Assembly: GCA_001414345.1 (NCBI GenBank)
Contig: LLCB01000157.1
Location: 1-64,000, forward strand
Direction: 5' to 3'
DNA from: Hymenoscyphus infarciens
Lineage: Eukaryota > Ascomycota > Leotiomycetes > Helotiales > Helotiaceae
DNA length: 64,000 bases
Shown here: positions 53,626 through 64,000 of the stretch, piece after piece
Position numbering within the stretch: position 1 is the first letter of the stretch
Layout: each line of letters starts with the position of its first letter
Made by a program: the position numbers and the translations under genes
Notes under the pieces: model-generated
What the model was told of the DNA's origin: nothing
Databases searched by the model: none
What the model saw: the letters and a program-made list of their open reading frames with translations, nothing else

Positions 53626-55159
53626 ATGCCTCTCACGATCCTCTCCGACTCGGACGTCAAAAAGCTCCTCAACAACCTCAACAGACGCGATGTGGAACAC
53701 CTCCTCGGTTCCCTTCGACAATCTCTCCACGAGTACTCAACTGGAACCAGCAATGATGGGGCATGCGCCGTCAATCAGCCTGAGAGAACGGTCATTGAAT
53801 CCAGCGGAGGAAACACCACACTCTTCATGCCAAGTACGAGTTCTTCCGGAATCGGCATGAAAGGTACTTGACCCCCTTTCCCCTTCCAACACATGGAGTA
53901 TTCTAACCTGAGTGTGCCTCACAGTTGTAACCCTCGCGACCGCCCATCGCCCCTCGTCCCCTAATGTCTCCTACGATGACACCCCCACAATACGAACAAA
54001 CACCAACCCCCAAGGCGCCCTAACCCTCATGGGCTCAGACGGAAAGCCTTTCGGATTCCTCAACGCGGAAGAATTAACCGCCTTCCGAACCGCCCTCGCC
54101 TCCTCCCTCCTCCTCACCCGTCGTCGGAAAGTAAAAAACATAGTCGTATTTGGTGTAGGGAGGCAGGCATACTGGCATGTGCGCCTGGCTCTCCTTCTCC
54201 ACGGGCCAACCATAAAACATATACAATTCATAAACCGGTCTTTTTCTGAGAGGGCAAAAGAGTGCTTGAAGGCTTTTATTGCCCATGACCTGGGAGAGAA
54301 GGAGGTGGAGGGGTGGGAGGCTTGCAAATTTGCGATGATAACACCGGGGTATGGAGAGTACGAGAGGTTGCTCAAGGAGCAGATACGACAAGCAGATGTG
54401 ATTTTTACCACGACGCCGTCTACAAAGGCCCTGTTCGATCCCTCGATATTGACGAATACGGAGGGGAGGAAGAAAGGGAGACTGATTGTGGCTATTGGGA
54501 GTTACACCAAGGATATGATCGAGGTTCCGCCGGAATTATTGATTCAAGCTACGAAGAAGCATGGTGGGGGTCATCATTTTCATAAACATGCTGAAGAAGG
54601 AGGGGTGATTATCGTGGATACCTTGTCCTGTGTTAGTCAGACTGGAGAATTGACACAAGCCGGTATCAAAGAGGTTCAAACTGTTGAGTTGGGGGAATTG
54701 GTCATGTTGGAAAGAATGGATAGCGAGGATGATGAATCTGTCGTTACGGAATCCCCTCTTTCTGATGAACCAAGTTTGGAAAATCTAAACCTGGGAGATG
54801 GGACCCAGAAATCTCTCTCTGCTGTTTTCAGCACCCCGTCAACCTCCCAACCACCATCAAGGAAATCCTCGCTTTCGATATCGAGAAATTCTTCGAGTTT
54901 CAGTCTCCACAAGCAATCTTCTTCGAGCTCAAGGACGCCCGCTCTCCACCATGAACGCACGAATAGTACGAGTAGTAGTGCAACGAGAAAAAAGAGCAAG
55001 AAACAAACCGAGAAGGAAGATGAGATGTGTAGGTGGCTTAGCACGGGAAATGTGGTATACAAAAGTGTCGGAATGGGATTGATGGATTTGGTTGTGGGGA
55101 GTGATTTGGTATCTTTAGCTAGGGAGAGGGGAGTTGGTGCTGTTGTGCCGGATTTCTAA
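53626..55159 (+). CDS. Ornithine cyclodeaminase / mu-crystallin family protein
   Basis: CDS join(53626..53863,53925..55159), 490 residues. The 61-bp intron (GTACTT ... CACAG) joins GMK|VVTLATAHRPSSPN. Family features are the N-terminal LSDSDVKKLL, the GALTLMGSDGKPFGFLNAEELTAFRTALAS substrate/cofactor region, the Rossmann motif VVFGVGRQAYWH, FTTTPSTKALFD, and GGVIIVDTLSCVSQTGELTQA. Typical members have about 320-350 residues. Here about 120 Ser/acidic low-complexity residues are inserted before the conserved C-terminal helix (NVVYKSVGMGLMDLVVGSDL). Members deaminate ornithine to proline or reduce imines and ketimines with NAD(P)H; the actual substrate is unknown. Confidence 0.9.
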
Positions 55160-56919
55160 AATGGTTAATCATAGGGATTGGGAACAGAAATGGCTCTAGA
55201 ATTGACGAGGAAAGGGGTTGGCGAGGCGAAGAGAGTTAAGTGAGCAAAAGGAATTTGAATAAAACGACAGAGTTTGCACGCGGACAAGGTATTTGGTTGA
55301 GAATCCGGGGCTTGGACGGGATATGGTGAGTTGGTTGCCTCTTCGGGGCTTTTTGTCTTTTGGATACCCAGTTACGAAGTTACGATACAAGAGCAGTAGA
55401 TGCGTAGTCATGATGCACAGAAAATTTCTCACAATATTTTGGGGTGTTTCGGTCTCGAGTATCTTACTCCAGATGTTGTGTTTGCAGAATATCAAGTGCT
55501 AGACTATCATCGAGATTTGAAATAAGGCGAATACAGAATATACCAATTTCTACCTTTCAGGGGGAGTTATGTATTTGTACTGGATGGTGTGGGAGATTTA
55601 AGTGAGATCAAAAAGGTTGGCTAGGTAATAGGCGAGAGATGCGAGAGAGTAGAAAAGAAATTGTAGCTGCGGAGGTTGATGGAGGTGGGATTGCTACTTG
55701 AACTGCACAACTTCGTTCCGCGACTATCTTCGTGAACCTGTTATAAAGCCCATCTGTTCCGAAGCTTTTTACATCGAAGCACGGCCTCTCCTTCTCAAAC
55801 CTACAATGTAACCAAGAAACCTCGAAGAAACAGCTCGCTGTGTGTCCTCTGACAAGTTTTCACTGGGCTGGCTTCTCAAATTTGTCGAAGGCTGGATAAA
55901 TATTAATAAGTTTAGCAACCTCGGTTTTATGGAACCTAGTGTTTAGAGCTTCGATGTTTCCCAAGCAGATATAAATTGCATTCTTCAAGTATCGGTCCGA
56001 GATCGGCTTCCCGGACTGAAGCTCTGGTCAAGCACGTGAATTATTCTCCTAAACTATTGATGAATGAACCCCTCCATGAGTTTATAAGCAATGAATAATT
56101 GGGATTTTCTAGTCGTAATTTAAATATGTTAATCTTGAAGCCGGAGCATAGATCCTGTTTCACGTGATACGCTCTAGTATACACTAATTTAATATATGAT
56201 TGATCAATTGTGTATAGACATTCTCTAAACTCGCTCTTTTCTACCTCTTCAGTTTATTATATAAACTTTAGTCTTTTAAACTGTCTAAAAGATAAAATAT
56301 ATTAATAAAGGTTACTTACTAATAGGCTATACTTTCAAAAATACTCGAAATCTTGTATAATTAGTCCAAGTCCTCTCAAACAATATAATTTAATAAATTA
56401 AATTACTAGAGTCGCTACTGAAGGGTATAAACTTTTAACGTGGTTGGTCAAATTTGCAATTGGTGAATGAAACACCTCGTAGTGTCGGGTGGGTCTAGCT
56501 CGCTCGCAAGACTTTGGAACTCGTTATTTTGAGTAACTTTTCAACAAACAACGCGTACATCTAGAAGTAGGTGCTTTCAACGAGGACTTTTTTGAGGCCC
56601 TATAATCTCAGTGTCTATCTGTTGGTTGTGGAATGTTGGGAAACAGCAAGGGTGGGTTTGTATTTTTGTTTCATACCTCTCATGAACGAGCGTGTGGCAT
56701 CATTTTCATCTGCACTTTTCAATTTTAATCACAAAGTTTAATTCAATTCACTCCATCACATACTTTCCCAGGTATATCCTTGCTGTACGCTAAGCGAGTC
56801 CATACCCTGCCTAGCTGCTCTTTAAAACTTAATTCTATTCCTTCTGACTCTTCTACTTCACATTCACCTGCATCTTGATCCAGGAGAGCGGTTGTCTAGC
56901 AAGTGTGTTTTCGGTCAAG
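55160..56919. other. Intergenic region, partly AT-rich, with a repeat copy
   Basis: No gene is supported. 56160-56410 is AT-rich and includes one copy of a repeat that recurs beyond the PAQR gene. CACGTGA words occur near 56033 and 56160. Confidence 0.4.
56319..56396. repeat. Diverged direct repeat, copy 1 (left of PAQR gene)
   Basis: Words in order: ACTAATAG, TATAC/TTTTCAA, TC-AA-CTTGT-TAATTA, and CTCAAA-AATATAATTTAATAA. The same order recurs at 58689-58772 in the same orientation, with the last word nearly identical. Confidence 0.55.
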
Positions 56920-57988
56920 ATGGAATCGAAAATGAGACTAAGAGGGTTACTTCGGATTGACAGCACGGAACCCAATCCCGGTATCTCTGACGACTCGACG
57001 CTGCTGCAAAAGACCAAGACGCGGGTTCTGCTTCTCTTCCACGAACTTCCAGACTGGGCGAAGGACAATGAGCATATTATTTCCGGCTGGAGACCCGAGA
57101 CAAATTCGTACTGGGAATCCCTCAAAAGTATGGGGTTTATCCATAACGAAACGGGCAATATCTACACTCATTTCTTTGCAGCCCTATGGATGGTCGTTCT
57201 GGGATTCTGGTGGAGCCAATATGCAAAAGAGCGGTATCCAGCTACCAGTTTTGACGATGCTCTTGTCTTTTTTCTCTTCTTCGTGGGCGGGACGATTTGC
57301 TACCTTCTTTCAACGGCCTACCATGTCTTCTCGAACCATTCTCATGCGACTCATCTCTTTTGCCTGAAGCTTGATTTTTTAGGCATTTTCACCGTCACTG
57401 CTGGATGTTTCCCGCCGGGCCTTTGGTATACTTTTCCATGCGCTTCACGTCAAGTAAAATTTGCATGGATTGCTGTAAGTATCCACATGCCAAAGTAAAT
57501 CATCAAGATAGGTTAGCTGACAGCCCGACCCAGGTTGACCTTACAGCACAAGTCTGCGCTGCACTGCTTGCCCTATTTTCGAAAACCTTTCAAGCTTCCA
57601 ATATGAAACCGCTCCGTGGCACGGTATTTTCAATAATGGCGTCCTCGGCATTTTACCCTATTATTATAAAGATCTTTCAAGTCGGGTTGTCACGGGCGAA
57701 TGCTGAGTATGGAGCTTCGCTCTACGGTTTGACTATTCTCATATACCTGTGCTCTGTGACGACTTACGCGGTAAGTGGTTTTCGTCAAGCTAGAAACCGG
57801 AAATTTACTGATATCCTTTGTAGCTGCGAGTGACAGAAGCTTGGAAACCTGGTTACTTTGACATCTGGGGCCATTCGCATCAGATATTCCACGTGGGTAT
57901 GGCGATTGGGCTTACGGTGCACTTTCTGGCTTTTTTCAGAGCCGTTGACCAATTCTATGCTGTCAAGCATGGCCAATGCCCGGATTGA
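56920..57988 (+). CDS. PAQR/Izh-family (haemolysin-III-like) seven-helix membrane protein
   Basis: CDS join(56920..57474,57534..57770,57824..57988), 318 residues. Introns are 59 and 53 bp, both phase 0 with GTAAGT donors and CCAG/TGTAG acceptors. Seven hydrophobic helices follow a roughly 75-residue N-terminus. Family motifs are intact: NETGNIYTH (His84), STAYHVFSNHS (His135), KLDFLGIF (Asp152) and WGHSHQIFHV with the HxxxH pair (His283/His287). These are the zinc ligands of adiponectin-receptor-like proteins. Fungal Izh proteins are linked to zinc and sterol homeostasis and may act as ceramidase-like receptors. The start is the ATG at 56920, since the frame has no ATG upstream. The gene lies between two copies of an AT-rich repeat. 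Confidence 0.92.
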
Positions 57989-58688
57989 AAACTTTGGGGA
58001 ACCGCCTATTGCCGGTATGTTGTGTGAACCACCTCGCCTTTGCCAACCATTCCGACAATAACGCGAACCTCAAACTCGGCGTCTCTTACCACAACCCATC
58101 TCCTAAGTCTCCTTCGTCCTAAGCGACCTCCTTTCTTCTATATAATTTTTCCTTCCGTGCAGGGCGACTGCTCCGAGAATTAGAGTTACGATAAACATAG
58201 AAGTGGATTAGATAGAAAGTCGTGAAGAAGGTACAAATGATATAACCAATTACGCGAAATGGTATTCTGCTCCTTAAATGCCAGCATAAATTCAATCGTA
58301 AACGGGATATGTATCGTGACCTTGAGTTGGAACTAGGAGGCTGATTTCTTTCGGAAATTCAAGGAAAATCGTGCTTGATGTCCTTGGTTGATTCACATGA
58401 TGGAAGCTTCATGCCATGGTGGAGTATAGGGGAGGTTGGTTACCCCGTATTTCTGGTCGTACAAGAACGTTACATCCCACTCAATTTCCACAATACACCA
58501 TTCCTTCTTTTTTTCAGCATCGCAACTTGTAACTTGGAGAGCGACTCAATCTTCATTCAGCCATCCTTTCCATTAAAAACTTACCTACTCCCGCGACTAT
58601 ACTCTGCTGAAAACAAATAACCACCTCGAAGTGAAACTCAATCAAACTTCAATATCCTCGCCACAATACTCAAACTTTCTTTCCTTAA

Positions 58689-58772
58689 CTAATAGTATAT
58701 TTTCAATGTCCTCTGAACCTTGTTTAATTAATTAAACTATTCGAGGCATTCTCAAATAATATAATTTAATAA
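58689..58772. repeat. Diverged direct repeat, copy 2 (right of PAQR gene)
   Basis: Partner of 56319-56396; see there. Confidence 0.55.
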
Positions 58773-59476
58773 CCGACTTTACCAGCTTGCCCACTGAATT
58801 CTCTCACGTACCCAGAGCAAAAGAAAGCAACGAGAATAATCTTGATCTCTCGTTCCGCATAATGAAAATTCTATAGAAGTTAGTCAGAGAACGCCAACGC
58901 TCACTTCTAGTATTACAACAGTAGTTCAACTTCCCATAAACTCATTTTTGCATCCCATCCTCAACACAGCGCTAAAAACTGGACCGGAGCTTACAAAACG
59001 TGTTGTGATGGCCCTCTTGAAGCTATTCGCATTAAGGAAAGCCAAGAGAACTCCGTTGAGGAGCGATCCATTTTGGGATGACGGCGGACCATTTACGAAT
59101 AGAAACGTTGATAATTGAAGGTTTTGGTGGTGGTTTTCTGGGCATTTCTCCCTAAATAGGTTAGCTGGTTACTAAAACGCAGAGAGAACTTTTTCTAAGT
59201 AGCACTTTAGAAATAGTATTGGATTGCAGTTGGATTCTAATGATGAAATTTTGGGTCGGTGGATGCCTATGGCGGTTACAACACTCCCCATTGTTGATGG
59301 TACAAGAGTTTAACCAATAAGATGCCTGTCTGATTCTAGAAGAACCCCTATTCAAACTCAGCTTGATTCGCGAAACATGTACTAAAGAAAAAGACGAAGA
59401 AGAAAGAAGAAGAAGAAGTTTAACCTGCACACTTCCTCATCAAGACTCGCTCGAACATGATACTCACCATGTTCTC

Positions 59477-59477
<1 letters not shown>

Positions 59478-59508
<31 letters not shown>
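59478..59508. repeat. Poly(A) run of 31
   Basis: An uninterrupted run of A in non-coding DNA. It may be a simple slippage tract or the tail of an old retrotransposed copy. No element body or flanking duplication is recognisable upstream. Confidence 0.85.
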
Positions 59509-59509
<1 letters not shown>

Positions 59510-60372
59510 GAGAGAAACTTTACTTTTTCAGCAGGCTATCTCTATTCTCACATAAAGTAGATTGAAAAGCATCAGCAAGTAAAAAACCAAAACCAAAAGC
59601 TTCATTTAGTCAGAATCTATAAAAAATCATTATTAACTCAGTGACTTACAATAGTCTCTAAACACAAACTATATCTAGCTATTCAAACATGTACTACTTA
59701 ACCATATCATTCTCAACATTCTCGCTTCTTAACCTCTAATAACTTAGAATTAGTAGTAACCTATAACAATCTATCTCCAAGCTCAAGATTCTACCTCAGA
59801 GTATCACATGCCCGTAGCCTAGCCAAAGAAAGTAAAAGGCCCACGAATAGAACACAAATCGCAGTAGCGATGCAGATAAGGTGGTTAGAGGCGATGAAAG
59901 TTATAAAGGTAGACTTGTAACGGAACGATGGAGAGGCTACATATGTAGGTCGGTAGAGAAACCCCAACACTAGCTCTCTTATTATTATAATAGTATACTA
60001 AAGACCTATAAACACGTACAGGCATTCCACCCTCGATATATCGATGGAACAACCAGTGATAAGGAAAGAAAATAAGATTAAAAGGGGCGGTGGCTACATG
60101 AACTTTTGGTTTAGGCTTTAGATGATCGATTATGAAACCAGAATTTCGAGAGAGGAATCAGATTCTAGACCTCTAGATCAAGATCGATATAAGTAATCAC
60201 ACCCACATTTGCAGCATGAAGGAAAACCGCACCTTCCGGAAAAGATAACTAAATTCGCTAAATTTACTACCAAAGAAAGAAAGAGACAACTCCAACCCAA
60301 GTCCATATATTTTTCTTCCCCAATCCCAACCAAAGTTCTCCAGTCCATGCATGTATATCATCCCCCCCGCCA

Positions 60373-63300
60373 TTACTCAGTAGCCTTATACTTTTTATTA
60401 AACTCCCCCACCGCAACCCCAATCTTCCTATACAAGAAATTCCGACTACTCTCCTCCGCAACCGGCACAAACGGTCCATTCGTGCCCCCCCTAAGCGTAA
60501 GACTCAACCCCGTGCGCTCCTTACTAATAGTCTGAATATCCTTAAGCGGGACATCCCACTCGCTAGTCAACTTCTTACTCTTAATAAGCATGATTCGCGA
60601 GTACGTCAACATAACAACCACATCCTCCCTCGGCAACTCCAGATGCGCAATATACATCTCGTTAAAGTACTTGCCGTTATCCAATTGCTTAAGCCAGAAT
60701 TGACCAAGGGCCTCACGTTGAGAGTACGGACGTACAACGCCATCGGTGCCGATGAAACGTGTAAGACGGACGCGGTCGAGACCTTCGCCGTCGAAGACGG
60801 TGGTGGTGTTGCGGATGCCTTCGCTGACGTTGGAAGCAAGATCGAAGACTCCGATGGCGGGTTTAGTCGCCAGACCGAGGACGCCCTTTCCGACTCCCTT
60901 GAAGAATCCAGCGACGCCTTCTTGTTCCGCGCCTTCGAGGGGTTTACGCGCCAGTCCTCCGACTCCACTTGCAAGACTGCTAACGAAGGAGTTGGCTCCT
61001 GCCGTGACGCCATAGAGAGCGTGCTTTGGACGGTTTCGCGATCGCGTCATGCGACGACGGTCTTGGAATTGTTTGTCCATTGTTGCTTCCGCGAGACCTT
61101 TGGCAATACTACCAGTGACTTTGGAGAAACTGTCGGAGAAACCGAAGACGGACTTTTTCACGAAACTCGTGGCACCCTTTGCGATGCCGATGCCGAGTTG
61201 CTCAGGTCTATCTGCCATGATGAATCCTTGATATGGCTCGTAGAAGATATCGGCGACACCAGAGCTGAGGTTGTTGAACAGTCCGACTGGATTACCGAGG
61301 AAATCTGCTGAACCAAGGATCTTGTGGACTTGGTAAAGACCCTCTTGCGAGTAATGGTTGGACACGTTCTGTAGGAGAACAGCCATTGAGACTCTGGCGT
61401 TCTCCAACATCAATGCGTTAAGACGAACAGGAGCATCGTTAATGTTTCCAATAGCCATGGTCAAGACGTTCAAGAAGAACATCAAGGGGTTTCTTGACGA
61501 TGTCTTATCCTCAACGTTGACATGATCTGTGCGTACGAACGACAAATCGAGTTGCATTGGCTGCAAGTTGAGCAGCTCAAAGTACATATCCTGACCAGAC
61601 TGTTCTTGCTTGGGTTCCGGGATATCCAAGTTCTCATCGCACAGAGTACCCTCGTGCGTTTCTGACCAACTAGCTCCCGGCACCTTCGAGAATTCCAACA
61701 GAGCCAAGACGAAATCTTCATCAATTTCGAGGGTCATCTGCTGTAGCAAAATCGTAGCGTACTTGATGTACAAAACACCATAAGAATCATCCTTGACCCT
61801 GGTTGCCTGGAAATGGACCGATGGATGAGATTCAGTCTCCTTCGTATTCTTTGGTACCACACTAGGATAAAGGATCATCGGGAATATGCCACCATAGAGC
61901 TGGTTATCGATTTGGATCCATTTGATCCCGGCAGTGATTGTTTGGTAGAGTGGCGATTCGGAGTATTTGAGAGAAATATCTCGGAAAGTGATGTAAGCCA
62001 GTTCTCTCAGCTGGGCGTTGATTAATGATATACCAAAGCCAGCAAGCTTCAATTGTGCGCGGAATGTGACGCCTGTATCTTGATCCTTGACTTCAAAGCC
62101 ACCGGCAACGCTCGTTGTGGATTCTGATCGTGACTTTTGCTTGTACAAACTCTTTGAAGCTTTGTAATTTGATAGAATCAAGGTTTGGGTAGGACCGTCG
62201 GCAGTGACGTTCAAGTCAATAATTTTCGACTCTCTCGATCCTTGAGCAGCATGCGGTGAAGGTATCTTTAGGGGTATCAGGTTTCCAATTTCGGCGAGCT
62301 TGATGTGGCGCTCTTTACCATTCGCATTGATAATCAACTCCTTGACCTTGGCAGCAGGATAATCCCAGGCATATGGCATGATACTCCTTGGGGGCAGTCG
62401 ATATCTGATGGGACGCCATCCAGATCGATCTTCGGAATCCTCGTCATCAAGGTTGGGGTTTGCTTGGAAGAACATAAACTCAGTATCACTCTCATTGCGC
62501 ATGGAGAATGGCCAATTCTTCGTCTCCGAGCTAAGATGCAAGAATATCGTAGCATTCTCCATCAACACCTCAACACGAATGAGTCTTTGCCGTTGGCCCG
62601 CTTTTGCCAGCTTGATATGAGTAGTACCGAGATCTGAAATGTTGAAAGAAGATGACCACTGGTTATTGACACCAGGGAAACATAACGAAAGTTGCTTCTT
62701 GGCACTCTTTTGCAAGAAATGAAGCGGTTGGAGTGCTTGAGGTTTAAGTGTCATGCTGTCTGATGAACCTGGTTCCCGAACACTGATCTCCTCGTCCATA
62801 CGATTCTTGAGGACAAACCGAGGCGCGAGGGTAACAACCTTGGTCATTTTGTATTTACCCTCTCCTGATTCGACCGATATTCCAACATGGATTTCGGTGT
62901 TTTGCGACGGAGATGGCAAAACCACATCAGTAGTGCTTCCGATAGCATCGAAACTTTGAGGTTTACTCCAATTTGATTCTCCGACCTTGAGGATGGCTCG
63001 GTTTCGCTGATCGTCCCCACCAAAGGCAAACATGTATGGTAAAGCTTTTCGCCTCTCGCCATCTGCTGAGTCTGTGCGGAATTGGCCGGCAGCTGTCTTA
63101 GCTTGTTGAAGAAGAGATTTTGCTTTGATGTTGATCGCAAGACCAGTCTTGTTCAGGATAACGTAGGGACTGAACACTGTTACTCTGAATGCCCCACCAC
63201 TATCCGGAATCTTGAAGTAATGGAGCTTGAGACTGAGAGTAAGTCCTTCGCTGTCTTTGCAAACCAGGCTTGACTCCTTGCGATAATCTTCCTGGTTGTT

Positions 63301-64000
63301 CGAATTGATGATTGCAAACTCGCTAGCCTTGAAAACCGTGTCTTGCATGTCGATGCTCATCAACAAGAGATGGGAAAGTTCGACGACGTGAACTGGGCTC
63401 AAGCCACCTTTACGAAGGAAGTTTGTCCAGTCCTTCTTCGTGTTTTTATCATAGATTCGATACTTAAAGTCGTAAGGTAGCAGATTTTCTAATTCAATTG
63501 GGGCAGAAAGTCGTATTCTCATGTATGGGTAAATGCTAGAAACACGTTAGATGATAGTTTGAGTACAGCAAAGAGGGAAACATACCTAGGTAGAGGGCTA
63601 CTCTTGTCGTAACTAGCGTGCATCTGGAAGTAGAATGGTGGTGTCTGTTTATCGTTCTCACCCTTGCATATCAAGGTTCTTGTTGGTCTCTTCAGGAGAT
63701 CCTTCCAAAACAAGGATTCGGTGGACCACGAGTAGCCAAAGCCTTGGTCAGGTCTGATGAGTAGAGACTTCAGGTAGGCCGCACCAACTGGAGCAGGTCG
63801 ACTTTCACCTGGCGCAATCTTCTCAATTTTGAGCAAATGTCCCTCCTGGGCATCGAAAACGCCCAACTCCACTGGAATTTGAGTTTTATTTTCAACCAAG
63901 AGAGGCGATCGGAATGTAATACACTTGACATTGTCGTCACCAAGTGTGACTTCCACCAGGAGGCGATGAAGGATTTGACTCTTTCGAGGACGTAAGCTGT
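60373..64000 (-). CDS. VPS13: VPS13 lipid-transfer protein, C-terminal part (5' end beyond window)
   Basis: Exons complement(join(60373..63535,63586..>64000)); the frame is open at the window edge. The 50-bp intron (GTATGT ... TTCTAG) joins PLPS|IYPYMRIRLSAPIELENLLPYDFKYRIYD. The visible 1191 residues contain the VAB/SHR-BD adaptor-binding domain (from RSPLLVENKTQIPVELGV through FRVTVFSPYVILNKTGLAI and the WPFSMRNESDTEF segment), then the VPS13-C/ATG2-C region (LGNPVGLFNNLSSGVADIFYEPYQG, GVTAGANSFVSSLASGVGGLARKPLEGAE). A C-terminal PH-like domain ends at the stop (YSRIMLIKSKKLTSEWDVPLKDI). VPS13 is a bridge-like lipid transporter at ER, mitochondrial, vacuolar and endosomal contact sites. About 60 per cent of the usual ~3100 residues should lie outside the window. 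Confidence 0.95.

Larger units (their letters stand above)
57989..60372. other. Intergenic region with repeats
   Basis: No supportable gene in 2.4 kb. It includes the second repeat copy, a GAAGAAGAA-rich tract (about 59390-59420), a long poly(A) run, and the 3' UTR side of the VPS13 gene at the right end. Confidence 0.4.

Noticed and set aside
1..64000. CRISPR arrays, bacterial operons, riboswitches, tRNA or rRNA genes
   Set aside because: The gene structure is fungal and none of these signals was seen; a tRNAscan or Rfam search would be decisive for tRNA and ncRNA genes.

Overview
The window is nuclear DNA of a filamentous ascomycete (Pezizomycotina). The evidence is short GT-AG introns (about 46-240 bp) with CTAAC/CTAAT-like branch sites, fungal gene families (VHC1, AVT3/4, CTU1/NCS6, VPS13, AIM32-like, RraA-like, Suc_Fer), and a strongly compartmented base composition. 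Gene-rich blocks of ordinary GC alternate with extremely AT/TpA-rich blocks that carry the hallmarks of repeat-induced point mutation (RIP). A secreted pectin methylesterase suggests a plant-associated lifestyle; a Leotiomycete is my guess, not a demonstrated placement.

Layout. 1-5.3 kb: AT-rich remnant, a decayed paralogue, its intact F-box-like neighbour and a 750-bp TIR element. 5.3-13.4 kb: a divergent pair of vacuolar-type transporters (VHC1-like cation-chloride cotransporter and an AVT3/4-like amino-acid transporter). 14.9-23.8 kb: pectin methylesterase, a five-exon SDR with a broken last splice acceptor, an AIM32/Suc_Fer protein, an OB-like protein, an AT-rich island and a RING protein. 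25.2-36.0 kb: a small coiled-coil gene, a full-length but RIP-destroyed Ty1/copia element (26269-34170, 130-bp LTRs, TAAAT target duplication) with an unusual extra block between pol and the 3' LTR, an unrecognised acidic protein and a 450-bp MITE. 36-38.2 kb: AT-rich gene desert. 38.2-48.2 kb: RraA-like protein, beta-carbonic anhydrase, ribosomal protein eL8, the tRNA thiolase CTU1/NCS6 and an unrecognised acidic protein. 49.3-51.3 kb: two pseudogenes (ELO-type fatty-acid elongase; fungal F-box-like family), each with TAG nonsense codons. 51.4-64 kb: aldo-keto reductase, ornithine-cyclodeaminase family protein, a PAQR/Izh receptor-like membrane protein, and the C-terminal part of VPS13 running off the right edge.

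The genes do not form one pathway. VHC1/AVT and eL8/CTU1 share divergent promoters, and the latter pair joins ribosome and tRNA-modification functions. The most unusual objects are the retroelement with its extra candidate ORF and its LTR mutation gradient, the single-base splice-acceptor loss in the SDR gene, and several pseudogenes whose nonsense codons fit RIP of duplicated genes. Exon boundaries were read by eye from splice motifs, frame and family alignment from memory; no search was run.
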